This document shows, one piece after another, positions 53,908 to 64,000 of a stretch of DNA of 64,000 nt (position 1 is the first letter of the stretch; each line of letters begins with the position of its first letter). Source of the DNA: Golubevia sp. BC0850 (Eukaryota; Basidiomycota; Exobasidiomycetes; Golubeviales; Golubeviaceae). The DNA lies in assembly GCA_012976225.1 (NCBI GenBank), contig JAAVVG010000001.1, positions 682,001 through 746,000 of the forward strand. Reading direction: 5' to 3'. The position numbers and the translations under genes were made by a program. The notes beneath the pieces are model-generated. The model was given only the letters and a program-made list of their open reading frames with translations, was not told where the DNA came from and did not search any database.

Positions 53908-54262
53908 GGATTGCGAGCTGTTTGAGGCGAATCGCTTTTCAACGTCCACTTTGTCTCATTCTGTATAGTAGTATCCTGTCTTGTGTTGTGATTCAGCAGT
54001 CGAGTGTCTCGATTTCAGCTTTGAATGAATGTAAAGTGGTGAAAGAGAATAGAATTTTGGTATCGCATATAAAATTGTGTGAGATGAATGAACAAGACGG
54101 GTCGTCATTAGTTTGTGGCAAAGTGAGTGGGGAGTTTCATAAAATACATCAAAAGAAAGGAGATCAAAAGAAAGGAGAGTCGGCGACGATCCCAAGGGGT
54201 AAAATCGAATCAGGGGAAAAGGGGAGCAGAGCAAGTCACATCATGAAAAGAGATCCGGAAGA
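53908..54262. other. Convergent spacer between GH16 and MGM1, no gene seen
   Basis: 355 bases including both 3' UTRs. The plus-strand frame at 53892-54290 overlaps the GH16 end and has no recognisable content. Confidence 0.45.
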
Positions 54263-57200
54263 TCAAAAGAATCCCCATTTATTAGCATAATTGTTTCTCC
54301 TTGGGGATTGTTTCTCATTATAAAGTTTAACCAAAGAATCCAATTTCTCCATAACCATTTCCAGTTTCTCCTTCCTTTCCTGTAAATCCAGATGTTTCTT
54401 GATAGCTGGGTTCTCTCTTGCGAATTTCGCTAATTCACCCTTATCCAAATCGTAGATCAATCTAGAATCGATTTCTCTTGGGAACTGAGAGAAGAAGAAA
54501 GCAAAGCCAAGAGTTGAAAGGGAGAGAGAGAGGAAGAAGGTGGCGAAGTTCAGATGGTTTGTCTCTCGACGTCCTCTTCCAATCTACTTGAGACTCACCT
54601 GATAGAAGAACTCGCTCAAAAGTTCAATGTTAATGAACATGACAGCAGTATAAGTCAACTTATCACTGACAACATTCAAGAAAGTTTCAGGACAAAAAGC
54701 CTTTGAATCCGGTCCAAATTTACATCTCTTACTCTTCAAAGTTTGACTTCTAAGTTTCAAAATCTCAGATCTAGCTTGTAAAAATCTAGCATCTCTAGCT
54801 TTAGAAAGTAAAGCTGAATTATAATCAGGAAGAGTTGGATCTTCTTCTTGAATTACTGGAGTAGTGATTTCAACTTCATTTTCTTTCATCCTCAATCTTT
54901 CAATAGATTTCCTTCTCTCTCTTTCCTCAAGTTGATTCACATAACCAATAGCATTATTCAATCGCTTCTTACCCACAATCTTATTAATCTCAGAAAATGC
55001 ATCTTCACACATTTTCAATTCTCGATCTAACAATTGAATGGATTTTAATCTTGAAGTTTCCCATTCTGAATCTTGGACTTCAACTTCGTATTTGAAAGGC
55101 TTAACACAATTCTCAACTTGATCTGCAGTTAAACCAAATCGATCTCTTAAGATCGCAGTTGAGAATCCGATAATCCTTTCAGCTGCTTCTGGATGATGAT
55201 TGAAAGGTTCTGTCTTAGCTAAGTTTTCAATTTGATTTCTGATTGAATCGACAACTATCTGCGTCGATAATCTACCAATTCCAGATTTCGTTAAAGAAGA
55301 AGTTGAAACGTCTAGCTTGTATTTCCAATATCTATCTAAGTCTTCCTCCGAGATCTTCTTATCATCAGAAAGCTTTGTCAGCTCTTTGATTCTCTCATCG
55401 GACCAATACAACTGAGCCATGATGTCAAGAACCTTTTCATCCAGACTCTGCTTGAGAAGATTCCTTACTTGGGGCTTTCCGAACGAGTTGGCGAACTCTG
55501 AAAACCTCAACTTCAGAGCGTCCATGGTTTCAGCTACATAAGATTCTGCTGTGATAGATCTATCGTTATATTGAACCTTGAATTGATACCCTGTCTCTTC
55601 TAGTTCAACTTGAACAGCATTGGCGATCCCATGTAGACTTGAACCCATACTTTCTTCTAGAACTGACATTAATCTTCTACGTAAAGTGTCCGTTCCAGTC
55701 AAAGGTTCGACCCCAGCATTAACCCCTCTGGCAGGAGCTCTGAAGAACTCTCTGTTCGAATCAAAGTAATCGTCTTCTTGTTTCATAACTGAACTTGATA
55801 GATTTCCTTCCCCACTTGCAGAATCATGACCTTTACCATTCGAGAAGATTCCAAGCTTGTTCTTACAAACCACTCCAATATAACCAAGAGCCAAAGGATA
55901 TTTATTATTCATAAGAATCGAATTCCCAATTTGAGGGTCCACCAAATCCATCTTTGTAACCACTCCAATAGTTCTTAAACCAAGTGGATCGACTTTCCTA
56001 CTAGCTCTAAGAGCAGGAGAATTGGCCAAATCAACATCAGCAGAACAAACCGCCAAAATAATGTTAGGTTCAGCAATGTATTTCTCACATAAATCTGAGA
56101 TTTTCTCTCTCAATTCTTCAGGTTGATCCATTCCAGCGATTTGAACATAACCAGGTAAATCGATCAAAGTCAAATCTGGAACATGAGGAGAATGAATTCT
56201 AAGTTCGATTGGGATTTCAGAAACACATTCGGAAGATGGAACAGCTATATTTAAATCGTATAAAGTTTTTTGAACTTGTTTAAAATCCGTCATTCTACCA
56301 ATTCCCATTCCTGGAAATTCTGCATATTCAATTACTTCACCTCTTTTAATTAAACTTGGTTCTGTATGAATCAAAGTCAATTCAATTGGTCTTCTTGTAA
56401 CCATGTTGTTCCCTTTTGGTAGGAATTCATGTCCAACTATTGCTTCTAAAACTGAAGATTTCCCAGAAGATTGAGATCCAATCACTACTATGGATGGTAA
56501 AGTTAAAGAATGAGAATCTGATTCCTTATCTATCGATTTCAAAATGTTTCTAACCTCAATCAATTTCCTAGTAAGAACCATTAATTCTTCAGAACTATCT
56601 ATAGGTCTTCTTTCTTCTCCATTTGAATCTTTAACGTTTCCAGCTAAAGCTGCTGCTAATGCTGCACCTCCGATTCCATTTCCATTTCCATTGCCTCCTC
56701 CATCTCCACCAGTTGATGATCCACTCTGATCACTACTACTTCCCTTCTTTGAGTAATCCTCTCCCAATGAGCTCATCTTTGCATTCAACTCATTCCTTCC
56801 TTCTTCTACCTTTTTCCAGAGAGATTGTAAGAACTCGGGAGTCTCGATGTTGGAAAGGTTTTCTGAAGCAGCTTCCCATTGAGCTCTAGCTGAATCCATG
56901 GCTTGAGATGCATTGTTCGATACAATTCCAAAAGTCTCAGAAGCAGATACAGAGGCTCGAGAGAAAGCTTCTCCTACGAATCCACGGAATTCTAAAGAAG
57001 TGATTAGGTGGAGAGGGGAGATAAGGTGAATGGGTCAGCTCAGTCACAGTTAGACTGATGGAATTCGACTGCCTGCCAATCGTCTCTGATCCATATGTCC
57101 AGTCATTTGAACTTCCTTGCCACTCTTCCACGAGAGAAATCTCTATGAGCGCAGCAGCTGCAGCATGTCTCGTTGATCTTTACCTCACTCACCTTCTACC

Positions 57201-57535
57201 TTGTAATTCGCATAAGCAAAAGCTCCACCTGCTGCCGTCATAGCATAAGCTGGAACTCTGAAAGCTCTGAAAGCAGCTTTTGGTACGCTAGAGAAGGAAA
57301 TCGTCCTCACATGCATAGATCTAGCTGAAGAAGCTGAAAGAGAAAGATGAGATGCATTCCTAGTAGGTTGAAGATGAATTCGATTCAGGAGGGAGGAAGC
57401 AGTTGTCGTAGGGGTTCTGCTAGCTGATCTTGCAGAGAATGAAAAGTTACGATTAAGGTTGGACGTTAAAATGTTTCGATTGGTTGATGAATTGAGAAAT
57501 CTAGAAGCTCGAATTACTGAGGATGAGCTCGACAT
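54263..57535 (-). CDS. MGM1: Mitochondrial dynamin-like GTPase Mgm1/OPA1
   Basis: Drives inner-membrane fusion and crista shape. Exons 57535-57193, 56991-54599 and 54484-54263 give 985 residues. A long Arg/Ser-rich, acid-free presequence (residues 1-90) leads to the first hydrophobic segment ([18 protein letters not shown]). A Gly/Asn-rich stretch then [14 protein letters not shown] (about 205-220) is a candidate rhomboid (Pcp1) cleavage segment. GTPase motifs: P-loop [30 protein letters not shown] (G2), LIDLPGYVQ (G3, DLPG), [10 protein letters not shown] (G4). Middle and stalk domains follow, with [15 protein letters not shown] and a C-terminal GED-like helix ([14 protein letters not shown] region). 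Length matches fungal Mgm1 (about 880-1000). Confidence in identity is high; processing sites are inferred. Confidence 0.95.
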
Positions 57536-57759
57536 GCTTGATTGGAGAGATCTTTCTGATACTTGGGCGATGGTTTGTTGATTCCTATTGAAATGAATCC
57601 AGTTCTATTCTCTGATCTTCTCTGCTTTAAGCAGGAAACCGACAGAAGGAGGGAGAAATGATGCTATGGTGTGATGGCAACAAGAAACAGCAGCAGCAGC
57701 CTGTTCCAAAAAGCTTAATACTTCCCACTTCTGGACCATCGCATCAATTCTTCCACTAA

Positions 57760-59961
57760 ATGGATCCTCCGCCGAACAGTAGCAGTAGTAACAGTAATAG
57801 TAATGCTGGTCTATTGGCTCAACAGGAAAAGCGAAGGAAGGATTACTTGGCAGGAATCGTCCTCTTACTTTCCGTCGTCTTCCTCTGGACGGGTCAGTCG
57901 AAAAAAGGTCGTGTGGGTAAAAAGACTCTTTTCTATGCTTTTTTACTCATCTTTCCCTTGCTTCTCTCTTCTTCCAGCCTCAAACTTCTTAACAAATACA
58001 GTCTTGTAAGCTTCATCTACTCGCTGGAGCGAGGTCGAGTATTCCTCTTAGAGATCTTAATCGTCTTCCTTCTTCGTTTCCCCCCACAGAACTCGAGGTT
58101 ACGACAAGCCCTTCGCAGTAACATATGCCAACACTTCTTCTTTCTCACTATATCTAATTCCATTCGCATTAGCTGGATCAGCTTCTCGAAGAAAGAGAAA
58201 TTCAACAATCAATTCAATTCCATCTTCTCCAAAATGGTGGGAAAAGTTAGGTTTCGTTCTTCCACCTTCAGAAGAGACTAAAGGAACTTATTCTACTCTA
58301 CCAACCTCGATTGATTCCAATGAAATCTTACCGAATCATTTCAACGATCCACCGATCAGATCAGTTTCACCTACAGACATTAGATCCGAGTCCCAATCTC
58401 ATCCTCAAGATTCTTTATTAGTTCCTCCAAATGGTTTACCAAACTCAGTAGAAGGTTTAGGAAACAGTCTTCATACAGGTTCTTTAACTCGTTCAACTGC
58501 AAGACCTAGATCAAGAAATCAATTGCATTCTCAAGTTAGAGCTTGTTCTCCAATCTCTCATAGACCTTCTTCAATAGATGGAAGAAGACCTAGAACAATG
58601 TTGCTTTCAAGAAGAGATTCTATCAATTCTTTATTGGTTCAACCTCAATCTTCAATTCCTTCTGGAGTGGGGATTTCTAATAGAGAAAACGAATTACAAA
58701 ATTTACCTCCTTTAACTCTTAGGGAAACTGCGATTTTAGCTGCTCAATTTACTTTGGTTTGGTTCGCTGCTAATTGGAGTCTGAATGCTGGACTTGGTTT
58801 CACTAGTGTCGCAAGTGGTACTACCCTCAGTAGTGCAAGTGGTGAGTTCTTCTCTTGTCTTCTCACTCTCGACAATTCTTCCTCTGAACAACGTCAACCA
58901 TGACTTCTCTTCCTCACTTCAGGCTTCTTCACTCTTGCTCTCGGAAGCCTTTTCGGAGTAGAAAGATTCACAGTCGGAAAGCTCTCGGCTGTGACTTTGA
59001 GGTAGGTTGTACAAAGATGATCAGACTGTTCAGATCTTCTCACTGACCACACTTCTCTTTCATTCAACAGTTTTCTTGGGGTGGTCCTTGTAACCTGGGC
59101 CGATTCTGGCAAATCTCTTTCAGATTTGGGAACTTTGGCTGCTCCAATCAATGCACCTTTAGGAGATGCCTTAGCTCTTCTATCAGCTTTCTGTGAGAAC
59201 TGTCGACCTTGATCTTTCCCAAAAGCCAATCTCTGAATCCCCCCCCCTTTTTTCCTTTCATCCAAGTCTACGCCGTCTACGTCACTCTTCTAAAACTCAG
59301 AATAGGTTCAGAAGATAGAGTTTCAATGCCTCTCTTCTTTGGTTTCGTTGGAGCTTTCAACATCATCGCAATGTGGCCAGTCGGCTTAATCCTCTCAATG
59401 ACTTCTGTGGAACCTTTCGAATGGCCTTCAGACAGTCTAACTTGGATTGGAATTCTAGTCAACATGTCTATCACTTTCGTTTCTGATTTCGCTTATTTGT
59501 TGGCCATGCTCAAGAGCTCACCTCTTTTGGCTACTGTCGGATTGAGTCTTACAATCCCTTTGGCAGTAGCTGGAGATTTGGTTAGAGGAAGTCATTCAGG
59601 TGGACTACAGGCTGATGTTGGTAGTGTGATAGTTTTAGTGAGTAAAACAAAGAGAGAGGCTGAGGAGAGGTTATTTGAACTGACCTCAGAACCTGTTCCT
59701 TATTCCCAGCTTTCTTTCGTTGCAATCGCTTTGGCAGACGAATCATCTCTTTCAATCCCTACTTCAAATCAACAAGACGTTAATACTTCCAATCCATCAT
59801 CTGATAATCTGGAATCTTCATCTGCTTTCACTTTTGGTTATAGCTCTTCAGCGGATTCAATTGATGCAGAAGAGACTGAAACTGAAGGATCTCAATTATT
59901 ACGACCGAACAATTATCACTCGATAGATGATCCTTCTTCTCCTAATGACACTCGAAGGTAG
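57760..59961 (+). CDS. EamA/SLC35F-like multi-span transporter
   Basis: Drug/metabolite-transporter superfamily protein like yeast YML018C (vacuolar) and SLC35F5. Exons 57760-57892, 57978-58005, 58090-58841, 58923-59001, 59071-59192 and 59267-59961 give 602 residues. Start MDPPPNSSSSNSNSN; span 1 DYLAGIVLLLSVVFLWT; then ASNFLTNTVLTRGYDKPFAVTYANTSSFSLYL, a family hallmark; a 180-residue Ser/Arg-rich cytosolic loop; then LAAQFTLVWFAANWSLNAGL, VASGTTLSSASGFFTLALGSLFGVERFT, FLGVVLVTWADSG, ALALLSAFFYAVYVTLLKLRIG, and further spans to LATVGLSLTIPLAVAGD. The tail is Ser-rich and acidic. The first intron uses a GTCAGT donor, exon 2 is only 28 nt, and the last intron has an AAG acceptor. Substrate unknown. 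Confidence 0.9.
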
Positions 59962-60233
59962 CAGAAGAAAGGATCAAAAAAGAGAGGTTCAGATACCTCA
60001 CTATTTCCCCTGTACAATTCTCACCATGACTTTCTATTTGTTTTTAATGTATCACTTTTAATTTCAATCCTTTTTTATAGATCTCACTTGATTGGGACTG
60101 GAAAAGACCTTGAAAAGAAAAGAAGAGAGAGTGCTTTCAAGGTGTCCGACTTTTCACGTTGAGATTCGCAATTACCAATCGCATTTCTTCCTCCAAGAAA
60201 TCGAAAGCTGAAACCCCAACCACAACTTCCAAG

Positions 60234-62993
60234 ATGCCTCCAAAGAAGAATGCGCAGGATGATAGAATGGAGGTCAGCTCTTTAGCTGTAGTTCACTCAG
60301 GATGGGTTTTGAAGAAGAAGAGAAAGAAAATGCAAGGTAAGTTCCACAGCTTGCGATCGGGAAAGATGAAATGGAGAAGGTCCATCTCAGCTCAGTCGGA
60401 TAAAGTCTGGACGCTGGATGGGATATAGGGAATGCAAGCAAGGGATGGACAAGAAGATCCCTCAACCATGGTTCAGAAGATGAAGAGTTTCGACAAAGGA
60501 TCGAGGAAGCCAATAGGTTGAACTTGACGGTTTCTTCTGATTAGGGGTGCTGGGTTGGACATGCTCCACTCTCGTAGCTCTCCTCCTTCCCGGTTGAGCT
60601 GCTTGATAAACAGGTGAAACTTCAGCAGTCGTAGCTCTCCGATTGGGATGGCTTGGATGCTCTGTCCATCACCCAGCTCTTCTGGCCCTGTCCTCATGCT
60701 TGCCTCCACTCGCCCTCTCCGCCAGGATATGCAAAGCGTTTCCTCATTCTTACCAAGGAGGGTCTATTAACCTACGCTCTGTCTCCTGATAAGAGAGTCA
60801 GAGATGCTATCGAGATCACCCACGCAAGTGTGACGAGTAGCAAACGGCATGGTGAGTTCTACCCGGTTCCTTGTCTCCCGGATTCACAGTTCACTTATTG
60901 AAGACCTGTCTGCCTATCCTCTCCAGGTACTATTCATGTCGATAGTGGTTCTTCAGTCTTCCGTGAGTACAATTTGAGACCTGGCCAAGTTCTGTGCGAC
61001 CCTGATCTGACTTTTCCACCTTCTCTCTCCCACAGATCTGAAGATGTTAAGCCCTCAAGACTTTGACACCTGGCGTGCTCAACTTCGTTCTTTCATCCCC
61101 GAACGTGATCCTGGCTCAGCTCATAGGATCTACGTCGCTTCTTCTGGAGAGACTGACTTAGTCTCTGTGGATCTAAGTGGAGTCTTCGATGGAATCGCAA
61201 CTCAAGGTCGATTGATTCAAGAAGTTCAAAAGAGCGTCAAAGCTATCGAAGAGAAGAAATTGGATAGATCAATGACTGATGGTCTTTTGCAGATGATCAC
61301 CCCTCCAACTACTATCGATGGATTGATTCAAAAGTTCTCTTTGACCGGTGAGTGAAGAAGTCGCTCTCTCCTTGTCTCGGATTGTATCTCTGACTCAACC
61401 TCACCTTTCACTCTCTTCCACGTATTCATAGGTGAAGGACCCAAGAGCGATTCTCCTCTCGCTTCTCTAGCCATCTTGGTCGACAATCTAGCAGCCGAAC
61501 ATGCCAACCTCAAGCATGCCATCGAAACGAAAGTTCCAAGAGTCACCGGACCTGATGGATCAATGGACTCCATCAAGTCTCGTCTTGGCGGAAACACTCG
61601 TTCTAGAATGAGTTTCAGTAGTTTTCACACCTCTGAGGAACCTTCCTTCTACGACGCAGACGCAGCTGAAGGAGATGACTTCCTTCTCGACGAATCTTCT
61701 CGTTCAACTACTAGGAATGAAGAATCTTCTGGAGCCGAGGAAACAGATGATGGAGATTCAAGTCCAGATGACGAAAAGAAACCATCTTCAGGAAAGGGAA
61801 GCTCTGAGAAATCAGCAGCCTCGGTTCAATATCGTAAACAACTTCCTGCTAAGGTCTCTGGAGATGAAGTCTCTCTCTTCTCAATGTTGAAGAAGAACGT
61901 AGGAAAGGATCTTTCAACTATTTCTTTCCCAGTTTCCTTCAATTGTCCCCTCTCTCTGCTTCAAGCCACATGTGAAGAATACGAATACGCTGAACTTCTG
62001 GAGAAAGCAGCCAAGACTCAAGATTGGGTGGAAAGGATCTGCTTGGTAGGAGCCTTCGCGGTTTCTGGATACGCAAGCACTAAACTCAGAGCAAGTCGCA
62101 AACCTTTCAATCCAATGTTAGGAGAGACTTTCGAGTGCGTCAGAGAGGACAAGCATCTCAAGTTTGTCGCCGAGAAGGTTGTTCATCAACCTCCCATCGT
62201 AGCTTCTTACGCTGAAGGAAAGAATTGGAGCTGCTCTTCTCAATCTTCGGTCAAGAACAAGTTCTGGGGTAAGTCTCTGGAATTGATCCCTGAAGGAACC
62301 ACTCGATTGGAGATCAATGACGGAGACGTCTTCACTTTCTCAAAGCCATCTTCTTTCATGAGAAATCTTCTAGCTGGAAACAAGTATTTAGAACATGTTG
62401 GAGAGTTAGTGGTGACAAATGAGAATACCGGAGCTAGATTGGTAGTTGAATTCAAAGAAGGTAACATGTGGGGAGGAACTTCTTCAAGAAATCAAGTCGT
62501 TGGAACAGTTTATGATGAACATTCTAAGGAAGTCACTTCCATCAAAGGTAAATGGTCTGAAAACATCGCAAGACAAAAAGATGATGAGAATTATCAAGTT
62601 CTATGGGAAGCAAACGAAATGCCAAACAAAGCTGAAGATTATTATGGTTTCACTTATTTCGCTATCTCTTTGAATGAATTGACTAAAGATTTAGAAGGCA
62701 TTGTTCCTTGTACCGATACTAGATTAAGACCAGATCAAAAAGCTTTCGAAGAAGGTGACGTTGATACTGCTGAGGATTTGAAACAGAAATTGGAAGGTGA
62801 ACAAAGGAGTAGGAGAAAGAAATTGGAGAGTGAAGGTGGTGCCTATGAACCTAGGTGGTTCCATCAAGAAAAAGGCGAAGATCTCAGTTGGAGATATGGT
62901 GGGAAAGATGGAGATGAATACTTTAAGAAAAGAGAAGAAGCTAAGAAAGACAAGAAGGCTTGGGGTGATTTACCAAAGGTCTTTGAATACTAA
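60234..62993 (+). CDS. Oxysterol-binding-protein-related lipid transfer protein with PH domain (Osh3-like)
   Basis: Exons 60234-60336, 60726-60851, 60927-60962, 61036-61347 and 61432-62993 give 712 residues. The PH domain starts near residue 20: SGWVLKKKRKKMQGYAKRFLIL, LTYALSPDKRVRDAIEI, HVDSGSSVFHLKMLSPQDFDTWRAQL. A coiled and acidic linker follows, then the ORD: LSTISFPVSFNCPLSLLQATCEEYEYAELLE, FNPMLGETFECVRED, FVAEKVVHQPPIVASYAEGKNW, GAPGKxxx-type region LRPDQKAFEEGD and the end EARKKDKKAW/EYFKKREEA-like basic tail. The signature EQVSHHPP is changed to EKVVHQPP. PH plus ORD without an obvious GOLD domain recalls Osh3-like proteins at ER-plasma membrane contacts exchanging PI4P. Intron 1 (389 nt) is the longest coding intron in this gene; an extra small exon there is possible. 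Confidence 0.87.
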
Positions 62994-64000
62994 GTTCTCT
63001 CTCTCAACGTCTCCTTCGATCGTTCAAATGCTTTTAATTTATTGAGTCGCGTCTACTCTTTTCGTTTAGACCTTACCCTGTTTAAAGATCCCCTGACCTT
63101 CCTGCTCCTTTGCTCCTTTTCTAATTTTTGTTCAGTTTGTACTTCCTTTCCCGATTCGCAATTTTGAAGATCTTGTTTCGAAAGCTAACTCGTGTGGCAC
63201 TCCCGCGCATAGGAGAGGAGAGATGTTGGGAACAAGGTCGATCAAACGTTTCACACAAACATTACCAGAAAGGACATGGCATTCAAAAAAAGAAAGGAAA
63301 AAGCGTAGACCAAAAGAAAAAGAAACAAAGAAAACAAAAAAAAAGGAAAGCAAAAAAAAGAGAAAAAAAAAAAGAAGAAAAAGCGAAAAAACAAAAAGTG
63401 GAAATCGAAACGACTCTGTAGACGGCCGCAATGAACAAAGCGTAGGGGATTTTAAAAATAGGGATTAGAGAAGATGATTTGTAGGGAGGGAAAGGGGATT
63501 GAGAAAGTCAACTTTGTGTTCATGAGTTCTCTATGATTCATCTTCTAGATAGGGAGGATGCAGAAGGCGGATTTTGGCTTTGCGAAGTTAGAAGGGCTAC
63601 CCATTCCACTCAACAGCAAATTTGTACAATACCTATACCGACTCGTTGTTTACTTTTGCGATCTCTTTGAGATTTCAACATCATCTCCTAATGTGATTTT
63701 AGATCTCTTCCGAATCTAGCAATTTTCTGCACTGTGTGGGTCGCGCTTCTGAAAGCTTCACTCTGTATCAAGGTAGAGAACTCCTATCAACCTTTGCGTT
63801 TCACTCTTTGACTTAAGATTATTCGTTTCTGGGTAGATCGACGAACTTCAAACTTCAGAAGCCAGTGCTGTATGCTAGTATAGAGAGATGTCTTTGTCTT
63901 GACTTCCGTCTCGAGACTTTCCACTCTCTCTCTCAGACAAGAGCGAAGTTTCATCCTTAACACGATAGGCAGGTAAAGATAAGGACATTACTGTTGAGAG
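62994..64000. other. Intergenic region with an A-rich tract, no gene seen
   Basis: About 1 kb after the OSBP gene. 63286-63400 is a long A/G tract (runs of AAAAAG), which creates Lys-rich or Phe/Leu-rich spurious frames on the two strands. The remaining sequence to the window end has no ORF, tRNA or repeat I can support. Confidence 0.55.
63286..63400 (+). repeat. A-rich / (A)nG low-complexity tract
   Basis: Roughly 115 bases of mostly A with interspersed G, including runs of eight to ten A. A compositional tract rather than a periodic array. Confidence 0.85.

Noticed and set aside
63128-63431. Lys-rich plus-strand and Phe/Leu-rich minus-strand ORFs
   Set aside because: Both arise from the A/G-rich tract; no start context or family resemblance.

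Overview
The window is nuclear DNA of a fungus, most likely a basidiomycete. Genes are closely packed on both strands and cut by many short spliceosomal introns (about 45-390 nt). Donors are overwhelmingly GTGAGT and acceptors are CAG, less often TAG or AAG. The content is fungal: a Kre6/Skn1-type GH16 protein, a fungal GT2 synthase, a Rua1_C zinc-finger regulator, Mep-type ammonium transport, Mgm1 and an Oca-type pseudophosphatase. I cannot name the species. I chained exons by hand. For every multi-exon gene given an exact model the exon lengths sum to a multiple of three with no internal stop, the main internal support for those models.

Layout. 1-1822: remains of a Trf4-like poly(A) polymerase (-) and a 3' fragment of a GMC oxidoreductase (+). 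1985-5076 (-): Ser/Ala-rich secreted protein. 6146-9642 (+): thioredoxin locus with two possible 3' ends, one a short tail-anchored thioredoxin, the other a thioredoxin-PITH-membrane protein. 11240-14180 (+): ammonium transporter behind a 1.6-kb upstream region with five CTTATC sites. 15196-16260 (-): methyltransferase. 16678-19304 (+): methylenetetrahydrofolate reductase. 19835-22502 (-): Rab-like GTPase with a huge insert. 22720-23779 (+): p24 cargo receptor. 24540-31852 (+): Ubr1 N-recognin. 32216-34816 (-): PhoD-like phosphatase, overlapped by the stop of a small upstream gene at 34813-35178. 35656-37478 (-): protein with a degenerate retropepsin-like domain. 37818-40848 (+): Rua1_C regulator. 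40860-41897 (-): METTL21-like methyltransferase. 42777-44058 (-): Oca-type pseudophosphatase. 44229-46075 (+): glycine cleavage T-protein. 46370-47649 (-): unusual histone H2B. 47930-51058 (-): fungal GT2 glycosyltransferase. 52127-53907 (+): GH16. 54263-57535 (-): Mgm1. 57760-59961 (+): EamA/SLC35-like transporter. 60234-62993 (+): PH-domain oxysterol-binding protein. 62994-64000: no gene seen.

How the genes relate. There is no cluster for one pathway; this is ordinary housekeeping gene order. Loose themes are one-carbon metabolism (MTHFR, T-protein), cell wall (GT2, GH16, the secreted Ser-rich protein), membrane traffic (Rab, p24, OSBP) and nitrogen/protein turnover (ammonium transporter, Ubr1).

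Most worth following: (1) the histone H2B, with a Gln/Ser-rich tail carrying an AT-hook core and an intron containing three tandem 57-bp units, each holding a 13-nt sequence antisense to that intron's own 5' splice site; (2) the thioredoxin locus, where a phase-preserving splice would exchange a membrane tail anchor for a PITH domain fused to a membrane protein; (3) the Rab-like protein whose GTPase fold is split by about 570 residues; (4) two same-strand genes overlapping by ATGA.
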